Below, piece by piece: positions 19,896-26,541 of a stretch of DNA of 40,025 nucleotides (its first letter is position 1; every line of letters starts with the position of its first letter). The notes beneath the pieces were generated by a model, which was not told where the DNA came from, did no database searches, and saw only the letters and a list, made by a program, of their open reading frames with translations. A program made the translations under genes and the position numbers. Source of the DNA: a virus; IMG/VR virus record IMGVR_UViG_3300021960_000187, positions 1-40,025 of that record; one strand, 5' to 3'.

Positions 19896-20620
19896 TTTGC
19901 TTTATCCCAAGCACATTCAGCTCTTTGTCCATCTTGAAGAACATAATGGAAAAAGATTTGATGATAATACAACCCTTCCTTTTCTTTCTTTTTACCATAC
20001 CAAGTTTTTTCATACTCAGTTGGCATTGGTTCGCGCCAATGTGGACGTTCACAACCTTTGTATACCATACCATCACCAGGTTGAAGAATCACGGAACGGT
20101 TCTCACCAGGAACTAATACCTGTGTTTTCTTTTCGTCGGTATAAGTATCTGGAGTTTTAATCCAAATAGGCCAGTCGGCATTTTCTCCAGTTAAATTGGT
20201 ACTGACATGAACAGTTACAGAGATTTCACATGCATCACGATCAGCATGACGAGTCAGTTCTTGTCCAGGATAATAAAATCTATCGTAATAATAGGTATTA
20301 TAAAGTTTACGTCCCAGATGTTCTTCCAGTTTCATACGAATACCAGAGTGAATCGCACGATACTGTGGATGCCAATAGCGTGAAGTAGAACCTTCAACCT
20401 GCTGTTCAACAGGAACATGATTGAAGTGCTCTGGATTCTTATCCCAGTAGTTGTACTGTCCTTTCTGCTCAGGAACAGGGTGATAAAGTTCTTCAGCATC
20501 CCAAAGATTTTTAATCACCAGATATCCATTTTTCTCAAAAGATTCATTGCGAGTCCAGGCAGTACCTGTATTCGTCCTTTCCTGCCATTGCAGGTGTTCT
20601 TCTGTCATTTGTTCTGCCAT
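19892..20620 (-). CDS. 2OG-Fe(II) oxygenase-like phage protein, 242 residues
   Basis: Start taken at ATG 20620 (MAEQMTEEHLQWQERTNTGT), with AGAGG ahead; the longer ORF to 20662 would overlap the endonuclease gene. H125-x-D127 in YYPGQELTRHADRDACEISV and H194 (GCERPHWRE) fit the iron site. The usual Arg is not obvious, and the end reads GLYYHQIFFHYVLQDG. I recognise the family from cyanophage genomes, where it is annotated as an oxygenase. Substrate unknown. Confidence 0.8.
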   Translation of the reverse strand: MAEQMTEEHLQWQERTNTGTAWTRNESFEKNGYLVIKNLWDAEELYHPVPEQKGQYNYWDKNPEHFNHVPVEQQVEGSTSRYWHPQYRAIHSGIRMKLEEHLGRKLYNTYYYDRFYYPGQELTRHADRDACEISVTVHVSTNLTGENADWPIWIKTPDTYTDEKKTQVLVPGENRSVILQPGDGMVYKGCERPHWREPMPTEYEKTWYGKKKEKEGLYYHQIFFHYVLQDGQRAECAWDKAK

Positions 20621-20622
20621 AG

Positions 20623-21348
20623 TTATACCTCTTTTTTGGTTTTTAATCCTCCCAAAATCCATCCTTCACCAGGACATTCTTTTGAGAACTTTTGTTGTTC
20701 ACCATTATTCCAAAGTTTTCTGCCAACTTTTGTTTGACCTATTTTATTACGAACTTCTGGTGGTGTTATTTTACCATAATTTGGATTTCCTTCACCTTTA
20801 TTATTTTTTCTAAACTTTTCTTTTGACTCTTCACTATGTTTTCTGCCAATCCAAGGATGTGGTTTAGTTTCCCAAACTTTTTTTATTTCTTGTTTTAAAA
20901 GTTCTCTTGTTTCTATTGAATGCGTTTTACCGTGAAATGGATTATTTTCTCCTTCATAAGATCTACGATTTTTTACATATCCGTTATTTTCTATTTGATG
21001 TTGACGAATAATTTTTTTCGTTTCTTCTGTGTGGGATTTTCCATAAAAAGGATTTTTTTCACCAAATTTTTTCTCCGCATAGTAAAATCCAGTTGTTTTT
21101 TGCCTTGCTTTATTTGCAAAATGTGGATTTTTATCTACTTGATAAAACTTATGTAAATCTACTTCGGCTTGAAGTGCTTCTTCCCTTGTAGAAAATGTTT
21201 CAAGAACTATCTTATTAGTTGGACTAAAAGTTTCGTCGTGATAAGAACCAAGATAATCATCATCCTCTGAGAGGCAGTTGCAGGTTCTACAACCTATGTA
21301 ACCCCTCCCAAATTCTTCATAAGAGTAATAGACATAATGATTTTCCAT
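20623..21348 (-). CDS. GIY-YIG homing endonuclease with NUMOD3 motifs
   Basis: 241 residues. The N-terminal catalytic domain is GIY-YIG-like: YVYYSYEEFGRGYIGCR (5-21) with the Tyr pair and R21, a Glu in TREEALQAEVDLHKFY (about 54-69) and N79 in FANKAR. Four NUMOD3-type DNA-binding repeats follow: NPFYGKSHTEETKK, NPFHGKTHSIETRE, HPWIGRKHSEESKE and NPNYGK. These free-standing nucleases cut cognate phage DNA lacking them and spread by repair. It sits between two oxygenase genes with no intron. A CATAAATA box lies inside an upstream stem-loop (21367-21397). Confidence 0.85.
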   Translation of the reverse strand: MENHYVYYSYEEFGRGYIGCRTCNCLSEDDDYLGSYHDETFSPTNKIVLETFSTREEALQAEVDLHKFYQVDKNPHFANKARQKTTGFYYAEKKFGEKNPFYGKSHTEETKKIIRQHQIENNGYVKNRRSYEGENNPFHGKTHSIETRELLKQEIKKVWETKPHPWIGRKHSEESKEKFRKNNKGEGNPNYGKITPPEVRNKIGQTKVGRKLWNNGEQQKFSKECPGEGWILGGLKTKKEV

Positions 21349-21366
21349 AGTTTATTTTAATGGATA

Positions 21367-21397
21367 TCGGTGGAAGTATTTATGTTACCTCCACCGA
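21367..21397 (-). promoter_or_regulatory. Stem-loop holding a late-type box before the endonuclease
   Basis: An 8-base perfect stem (TCGGTGGA / TCCACCGA) encloses a 15-base loop that contains CATAAATA (21377-21384). There is no T-run after it, so it is not a plain terminator. It resembles the arrangement known for I-TevI and related phage nucleases, where early message folds and only a late start is translated. Here no clear ribosome site lies in the stem, so this is only a suggestion. Confidence 0.5.
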
Positions 21398-21403
21398 AGT
21401 TCT

Positions 21404-22024
21404 TCATTTCCAACGTGGCCCACACGTCCAACCTACCAAACTCTTACGGGTTCCTTTTGTAACTTTAAGAACTCTATGCATTGTGCGAGAATCAAACAAA
21501 ATCACAGTACCACGCTTACGAGGAGCAATATAACTATTTCCTCCCTCATCAAGCAGTTGTAGGTTGCCACCTTCATAGTCATCAGGATCGCTCAACTGAA
21601 CCACAAAGGACAGTTTACGAACAAGTTCAATATTTTCATTTAAGAAATCTTGTGCAAGTCCTTCTTGACGATTACCAACAGTTACTGGTTTGTATTGAGT
21701 GGCAAGTCCTGCATCATTGTGCCAACCATAGAACTGTCCTTCACTATACTTTGTGAACTGCATTGACTCTCCATCAATACAACGGAGATCATATAGGAAG
21801 TTCTCGCGGTTTGCTCTTTGAATGTAATGCCACACAAATCCACCAACCCAGTGATTGGTAGGAATCCATGCGTTTTGAGAATTTCTTTTTTCTTTGTTTA
21901 AGGCATCTCCGTGCAACCTGGAGTCTGCCATTTGTTCATCAAACTTTTCTGTTAGATCTCTTTCGATAATATCTACTACATCTTCTGGTAGATCGCTAAA
22001 ATACCAAATTGATTGAAATGCCAT
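21404..22024 (-). CDS. PKHD-type 2OG-Fe(II) oxygenase
   Basis: 206 residues. It has the classic layout H102-x-D104 (YGWHNDAG), RKLSFVVQLSDPDDYEGGNL (136-155), H183 (SRTMHRVLKV) and R193 (GTRKSLVGWTCGPRWK). This matches the PKHD/PiuC-type hydroxylases that are common in cyanophages. The N-terminal ~85 residues form the usual cap. A perfect sigma70 promoter stands directly upstream, so unlike its fibre neighbours it is probably early. Substrate unproven; peptide, amino acid or protein hydroxylation are all possible. Confidence 0.9.
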   Translation of the reverse strand: MAFQSIWYFSDLPEDVVDIIERDLTEKFDEQMADSRLHGDALNKEKRNSQNAWIPTNHWVGGFVWHYIQRANRENFLYDLRCIDGESMQFTKYSEGQFYGWHNDAGLATQYKPVTVGNRQEGLAQDFLNENIELVRKLSFVVQLSDPDDYEGGNLQLLDEGGNSYIAPRKRGTVILFDSRTMHRVLKVTKGTRKSLVGWTCGPRWK

Positions 22025-22047
22025 ATTTGAATAATGTATTCAGTGTT

Positions 22048-22076
22048 ATTATATAGAAACTTTTTATGAATGTCAA
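22048..22076 (-). promoter_or_regulatory. Consensus sigma70 promoter inside the late gene region
   Basis: On the minus strand TTGACA (22071-22076) and TATAAT (22048-22053) are exactly 17 bases apart. The expected start is about 15-20 bases before ATG 22024; no Shine-Dalgarno is seen in that short leader. It would let host polymerase transcribe the oxygenase/endonuclease island. The 94-base gap 22025-22118 holds nothing else recognised. Confidence 0.85.
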
Positions 22077-22118
22077 TTTACAAGTTCTACTTTTACAATG
22101 TCTTTGTGCCTACCCTTA

Positions 22119-22529
22119 TCACCCCTCTTTAGGTGCTGATGGAGTTTCTAGAACCCACTCACCATTCTCTTCATTCCAACGATAGAATGAGCGTGCTGCG
22201 ACTTCTTCATCGGTTAGTGTGGGAGCAGGACCAACTGGTGATTCCCAATTAAAAATTTCTTCATTTAGAATCCAACTATCATAAGGTTTTGGTGGGATGA
22301 AGGCATCAAATGCTTCATTATAAGCGTAACCTATGCCAGCATAACGAACTCTTATATTTCCGTTATATGAAGTTTGTTTCCAATTGGTATCAGCACCTAG
22401 GAGTTTCTTACAGAAAGCAACTCCAATTTCTTCTGCTTCTACTCCATTAATATCTGAAGCATCTTCGTCACTTACAACAATAACTTGAGTAACAATATTA
22501 TTTTCATCTAGTTGTGCGAAATGTGCCAT
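22119..22529 (-). CDS. MAHFA-type cyanophage protein, copy 2
   Basis: 136 residues, MAHFAQLDENNIVTQVIVVS start, then DINGVEAEEIGVAFCKK, PPKPYDSWIL and a GEWVLE end. It is closely alike to the copy at 16762 (first 55 residues nearly the same) and less so to 24240. It ends the second cassette, just after the glycine-rich adhesin gene. A CATAAATA box (22562-22569) sits before it, so it may also have its own late start. Confidence 0.85.
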   Translation of the reverse strand: MAHFAQLDENNIVTQVIVVSDEDASDINGVEAEEIGVAFCKKLLGADTNWKQTSYNGNIRVRYAGIGYAYNEAFDAFIPPKPYDSWILNEEIFNWESPVGPAPTLTDEEVAARSFYRWNEENGEWVLETPSAPKEG

Positions 22530-22561
22530 TGTTAGTTACTGATTAATGAATAAGTTTGCCA

Positions 22562-22569
22562 TATTTATG
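22562..22569 (-). promoter_or_regulatory. Late-promoter-like box CATAAATA
   Basis: Seven of eight bases match TATAAATA, 33 bases before ATG 22529. It overlaps the stop region of the glycine-rich gene. Confidence 0.45.
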
Positions 22570-23482
22570 AAGGGTATGCGATGATGACAATACCAGAACC
22601 ACCATTAGCATCACCACCGCCACCACCTCCAGTATTTGTCGTGCCCGCACCGGCTGCCGCACCTCCGCCACCAACACCACCAGTGCCTGAGACAACCGGA
22701 TTGGGAGAAACCCCAGGTACAAAATAAAAGTTTCCTGCACCACCTCCAGCATAATATGTTGTTATTCCAGTTATGGTTGTTGATGCTCCAGAACCTCCAT
22801 TACCTGTTTGAGATGTGGTAGCATTACCTCCGCTACCACCGGCGCCACCGCCACCGCCGCTAGATATTAGGAAGTTATCAGTAGCTCCAGATCCTCCAGA
22901 ATTTCCTTGTGGCGGCGAAAATGGTGGAGTATTTCCACTTCCTGCTGCCCCCCAGCTTCCACCACCACCCGATCCTCCTGAAAGACCAGGATTTCCCTCA
23001 AATGCATTTGCGTTACTTGCTCCAGTTCCACCACCAGAAGCAGTTATAACTCCAACATAACCCACGCCAAGTACGGAATTACTACCATTGCTTGATGGTG
23101 GAGAAGTGGACCCAGATGATTTATTTCCACCCCCACCAACAGTAATTACATATATTCCAGAAGATGCACTTAATGGAAATGAAGATCCAGATCTAAATCC
23201 ACCACCACCACCGCCACCACCGGCATTATATCCACCACCGCCGCCACCTGCAACCACAATATAATTGACAGAAGTGAGTGTTGGGTTGCCAATGGTAAAA
23301 GTTCCAGATGATGTAAAAGTATGGACAGTCGTGGTTGGAGTATAGGAAATTGTGCCGCCAGATGCTTTAACTCTATCCCATTTTCCTAATCTATTTAAAT
23401 AATCTTGAGAAGAAATATTAAAGATTCCTCCATCAGTATAAGAAGTTATCGCATACCCAACTCGATTTCCAGTATGTCTCAT
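22565..23482 (-). CDS. Glycine-rich adhesin-like protein, cassette 2
   Basis: 305 residues. The start MRHTGNRVGYAITSYTDGGI leads to a strand region, then TVHTFTSSGTFTIGNPTLTS and VNYIVVAGGGGGGYNAGGGG, the common entry to a polyglycine receptor-binding domain. It ends GGSGIVIIAYPS. The Gly-rich loops between residues ~90 and 300 differ from those of the other three adhesins while the framework stays, as expected for a tip under host selection. It stops two bases from the upstream PNI gene. Confidence 0.8.
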   Translation of the reverse strand: MRHTGNRVGYAITSYTDGGIFNISSQDYLNRLGKWDRVKASGGTISYTPTTTVHTFTSSGTFTIGNPTLTSVNYIVVAGGGGGGYNAGGGGGGGGFRSGSSFPLSASSGIYVITVGGGGNKSSGSTSPPSSNGSNSVLGVGYVGVITASGGGTGASNANAFEGNPGLSGGSGGGGSWGAAGSGNTPPFSPPQGNSGGSGATDNFLISSGGGGGAGGSGGNATTSQTGNGGSGASTTITGITTYYAGGGAGNFYFVPGVSPNPVVSGTGGVGGGGAAAGAGTTNTGGGGGGDANGGSGIVIIAYPS

Positions 23483-23484
23483 AA

Positions 23485-23862
23485 TTAACTAACCTCCTCA
23501 TAGGAAGCGGTGATGTCAACTGAATTCAAATTTGTACATGTAGCACCAATAGATTGATTTTCCGTAATATAGTATGGAGTATCTTTACCAATCACTGTAA
23601 TAGTTGAACCAGTAGGAATTGCTATTGCAGATACAATAGAAGCAGAAGATCCAGCGCCAGTAGCAGAATTAAATAATTTTACAGTTAAATTTGTCGTTGC
23701 GCTTGATGTGTTAGATGCTAATAAAGAATTAACTCTCAATACTTTATTACTTGAAGCAGCATTTGTCACAATAATACTATTTGCAGATGTGCTACTGATT
23801 CCACTAACAAAAGTGTTTAATCCTACAATTGAAGTAATATTTGCTATATTGGGTGATGTCAT
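23485..23862 (-). CDS. Small virion beta protein, PNI family copy 2
   Basis: 125 residues, MTSPNIANITSIVGLNTFVS start and DITASYEEVS end. It is clearly related to 25737: both have a VL(R/K)VN..LA(S/A)NTS segment, VVIGKDTP-like 'V(I/L)GKDTP(Y/I)Y(I/L).ENQS' and SYEE(V/I)S. Probably a fibre or tail accessory protein. An AATAAATA box lies 23 bases before the ATG (23885-23892). Confidence 0.8.
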   Translation of the reverse strand: MTSPNIANITSIVGLNTFVSGISSTSANSIIVTNAASSNKVLRVNSLLASNTSSATTNLTVKLFNSATGAGSSASIVSAIAIPTGSTITVIGKDTPYYITENQSIGATCTNLNSVDITASYEEVS

Positions 23863-23890
23863 TTTTATTAATTTACTTTAAATGTATTTA

Positions 23891-24184
23891 TTAATATCCA
23901 AAGAAGAATGCTATAGACGAAACCCTTGAAGTAGAGAGTCCCGCAGATATTCCTGTTAATTGTGATCCAGATCCAACAAAACTAGTCGCTGTAACAATAC
24001 CAGATGAATTAATATTACTTGACGTTACGTTGTTAACAGTAATATTTGGTGTTCCTGATAATCCAGTTGCATTTCCATCAAAAGTAGTAGCAGTTGCAAC
24101 ACCAGTTACATTTACACCATTAGGAAACGTAGGAGCACCAGTTCCTAATTTATCTACATAACTATCGGCTCTTATTTTTGACAT
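23891..24184 (-). CDS. Short fibre-repeat structural protein
   Basis: 97 residues: MSKIRADSYVDKLGTGAPTF, then repeats NVTGVATATTFDGNATGLSG and SGIVTATSFVGSGSQLTGIS and a short end. The start is nearly the same as the 26134 gene's, and resembles an internal segment of the 756-residue fibre (RADNFANNAGTGAPTF), so these small genes look like cut-out copies of that fibre. Late box TATAAATA at 24204-24211. Confidence 0.8.
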   Translation of the reverse strand: MSKIRADSYVDKLGTGAPTFPNGVNVTGVATATTFDGNATGLSGTPNITVNNVTSSNINSSGIVTATSFVGSGSQLTGISAGLSTSRVSSIAFFFGY

Positions 24185-24203
24185 TTTACGATTACTTTGT
24201 AGA

Positions 24204-24211
24204 TATTTATA
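24204..24211 (-). promoter_or_regulatory. Late promoter box TATAAATA
   Basis: Exact match, 20 bases before ATG 24184, in a 55-base gap. It heads cassette 2. Confidence 0.75.
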
Positions 24212-24239
24212 TTAGTGGGTATTGGAAATGTCCTTTAAT

Positions 24240-24668
24240 TTACAGTGGTTCAATCAATCTCCAATTTTGATCTTTTTCAGACCATAGATAACGAAAACCT
24301 TCATTAAATTGTTCTTCTGTTAATTCTGGTTGCGGAAGAGGTGAATTCCAAGTATAAGTTTCTTCATCTAAAGTCCAAGACTCATAAGGTTTATGTGGTA
24401 TAAAAGCATCGTTTACTTCATCATAAGTGCCATCAATACCCGCAAAATTCTTTCTAAAAGGAGTTCCTCCAAGAAGATGAATTCCCTTGGACGTGTTATA
24501 ACTTGTTTGAATCCACCTATCATTGATTGAATCGGGAATTGTTGTTTTTAGATGTTCAACACCCAATTCTTCTCTTTCTATTCCATTTTCATCAGTAATA
24601 ATTAAGTCATCTACTACTGTTACATAGGTAACTATATTTTCTGAATTAACTCTTGCAAAATGTGCCAT
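24240..24668 (-). CDS. MAHFA-type cyanophage protein, copy 1
   Basis: 142 residues, beginning MAHFARVNSENIVTYVTVVD. It shares ENGIEREELG, RWIQTSYN, FAGIDGTYDEVNDAFIPHKP and a Trp-rich C-terminus with the other two copies, but carries an insert (GIHLLGGTPFRKN, about 70-83) they lack. It is the most diverged of the three. It ends cassette 1. Confidence 0.85.
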   Translation of the reverse strand: MAHFARVNSENIVTYVTVVDDLIITDENGIEREELGVEHLKTTIPDSINDRWIQTSYNTSKGIHLLGGTPFRKNFAGIDGTYDEVNDAFIPHKPYESWTLDEETYTWNSPLPQPELTEEQFNEGFRYLWSEKDQNWRLIEPL

Positions 24669-24677
24669 TTTTCTATA

Positions 24678-25727
24678 TCAATATGGTGCTTGATTTGTTG
24701 TACGAGAATATCTTAGAATCACAATTCCGCCTCCCCCTGAACCTGCGCCTTGCGGACCGCCGCCACCGCCACCGCCACTTCCAGTTATTGCTACTCCATT
24801 TCCACGAGAATCGGGATTTGGGTTGGGACCACCAGCGCCGCCGCCGCCAGATCCCCCCGCTCCTCCTGCACCAGGAGATCCACTTCCCCTTCCACCTCCA
24901 CCGCCTCCATATAATCCGGTAGGTCCTGTAGCAGAAATAAATGCAGGTTGTTGTGGTGCTGGTAGTGTTGGTGCAATAATTGGTGCTGGGAAAATTGTGA
25001 AGGATCTACCTGCACCGCCTGAACCACCACCGCCAGGAGGATTGGAAGTTCCTCCGCCACCAGAACCACCTGCTCCACCGCCACCACCATCTCCTCCACC
25101 TGGGTTAGCGCCAGCGCCACCAGGATTACCATATCCAGTCATAATACCCGCCGATGATGGGAATGGTACTTGAAGTGCTGTACCGCCGGGTTTGGTCGGA
25201 TTATCGCTGATGCCACCGCCACCAGAACCACCGTTAACACCCAAACCAGGTCCGCCACCCCAACCGCCGGTACCACCACCAAAAGCAGTGAATGCAATTC
25301 CCGCACTCGGAGAAGAAAATGTTGTAGGACTTCCACTGCTAGAACTACCACCACCGCCTCCTACAGTGATAGTATAAGTCCCTACGCCAACTGCAATTTG
25401 GGTTCCATAAAGAATTCCACCCGCACCGCCGCCGCCGTAAAAACCACCGCCGCCGCCACCAATCATCAAAATATCAACATTTGATCCAGTCGTAACAGTC
25501 AATGTTGTTGGAGAAGTGAAAACTCTATATTCAACATCCCCTGATTGAGTAGTTGCACCACCAACAGCTTCAAAAACTTTTGAAAATCTTGGCCACCAAA
25601 TGCCACCCAATTTTTCTTCTATTCTTTTATTCCATTCAATATCATTCAAATACCAAATACCAGAAGATCCTAGTACAGTTCCAGTTTGAGCAATTCCTAA
25701 CCAACTTCCAACTCTTTTTGCACCCAT
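24678..25727 (-). CDS. Glycine-rich adhesin-like protein, cassette 1
   Basis: 349 residues, the longest of the four. It begins MGAKRVGSWLGIAQTGTVLG and the next ~60 residues are a Trp-containing attachment part. Then come YRVFTSPTTLTVTTGSNVDI and ILMIGGGGGGFYGGGGAGGI, followed by about 200 residues of Gly-rich loops ending GGGGIVILRYSR. The plan is the same as the adhesins at 22565 and 17224, with different loops. Confidence 0.8.
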   Translation of the reverse strand: MGAKRVGSWLGIAQTGTVLGSSGIWYLNDIEWNKRIEEKLGGIWWPRFSKVFEAVGGATTQSGDVEYRVFTSPTTLTVTTGSNVDILMIGGGGGGFYGGGGAGGILYGTQIAVGVGTYTITVGGGGGSSSSGSPTTFSSPSAGIAFTAFGGGTGGWGGGPGLGVNGGSGGGGISDNPTKPGGTALQVPFPSSAGIMTGYGNPGGAGANPGGGDGGGGGAGGSGGGGTSNPPGGGGSGGAGRSFTIFPAPIIAPTLPAPQQPAFISATGPTGLYGGGGGGRGSGSPGAGGAGGSGGGGAGGPNPNPDSRGNGVAITGSGGGGGGGPQGAGSGGGGIVILRYSRTTNQAPY

Positions 25728-25736
25728 TTTCTTACC

Positions 25737-26108
25737 TCAACTAATTTCTTCATAAGAACAAACAATATCAACAGCATTGGTATATCCTGCCAAAGCTGCT
25801 AAAGATTGATTTTCTTGAAGGTAAATTGGGGTGTCTTTTCCAAGAACAACAACTGTTGATGCTGTAGGAACTGAAATTGATGATGCTATAGAGACGGAAC
25901 TGCCAGCGCCTGCTGCTAAATTAAATATTTTAACAGAAACTGATTGTGTAATAGCAGATGTATTTGCTGCTAAAATTGTATTCACCTTTAATACTTTGTT
26001 ACTTCCGCTAGCATTAGACAAGAAGGAAACAGAATTCGTTGTTGTTAGTCCAACAAATGTAGATATTCCAGTAATTATTGTTAATGCTGCAATATTTGGT
26101 GCTGCCAT
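25737..26108 (-). CDS. Small virion beta protein, PNI family copy 3
   Basis: 123 residues, MAAPNIAALTIITGISTFVG start. Matches to 23485 include VLKVNTILAANTS, VVVLGKDTPIYLQENQSL and VCSYEEIS. It belongs to cassette 1. An exact TATAAATA box (26131-26138) is 22 bases upstream, overlapping the stop of the preceding gene. Confidence 0.8.
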   Translation of the reverse strand: MAAPNIAALTIITGISTFVGLTTTNSVSFLSNASGSNKVLKVNTILAANTSAITQSVSVKIFNLAAGAGSSVSIASSISVPTASTVVVLGKDTPIYLQENQSLAALAGYTNAVDIVCSYEEIS

Positions 26109-26130
26109 TGTTTCTTTTTACTTGTATTTG

Positions 26131-26138
26131 TATTTATA
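26131..26138 (-). promoter_or_regulatory. Late promoter box TATAAATA
   Basis: Exact match, 22 bases before ATG 26108. It overlaps the final codons and stop of the 26134 gene. Confidence 0.7.
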
Positions 26139-26514
26139 AACTAAAGACGTATCCAACAGCAGAAAAACCTCCTCCGCCGCCAGCAATGTTGACAGTAGCG
26201 ATACCAGATCCAACAGTTACTGTGGAAATTCCAGATCCTCTAAAATCTAAAAATGTTGCGCCAGTTCCTACAGTTCCTCCTGCAGTTTGAATACCAACTC
26301 CAGCAACTAATCCAGTAAGAAGAGAACCATCACCTTTAAACGAGGTGGCAGTAACAACTCCAGTAATATTAACACCACCATTGTTAATGGTAGCTCCTGC
26401 ACCAACAATTGCTGAGGTGGCAGTAAGAACGCCAGTAACATTCAGTCCTGCGGTGAATGTGGGAGCACCAGTTCCTAATCTATCTACATAACTATCAGCT
26501 CTTACCTTTGACAT
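26134..26514 (-). CDS. Short fibre-repeat structural protein, 126 residues
   Basis: MSKVRADSYVDRLGTGAPTF start, then NVTGVLTATSAIVGAGATIN, NITGVVTATSFKGDGSLLTG, and a strand region ending FSAVGYVFSL. Its repeat DNA is alike over stretches of more than 70 bases to two parts of the 756-residue fibre gene (around 31910-31985 and 31500-31570), which supports its origin by duplication. It heads cassette 1. CATAAATA box at 26534-26541. Confidence 0.8.
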   Translation of the reverse strand: MSKVRADSYVDRLGTGAPTFTAGLNVTGVLTATSAIVGAGATINNGGVNITGVVTATSFKGDGSLLTGLVAGVGIQTAGGTVGTGATFLDFRGSGISTVTVGSGIATVNIAGGGGGFSAVGYVFSL

Positions 26515-26533
26515 CTTACGATTACTTTTTAGT

Positions 26534-26541
26534 TATTTATG
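26534..26541 (-). promoter_or_regulatory. Late-promoter-like box CATAAATA
   Basis: Seven of eight bases match TATAAATA, 20 bases before ATG 26514, right after the stop of the 1429-residue fibre gene. Confidence 0.5.

Noticed and set aside
22077-22118. Weak inverted repeat ACAAAGACATTGT as a terminator
   Set aside because: Only four or five pairs and no T-run; not distinguishable from chance.
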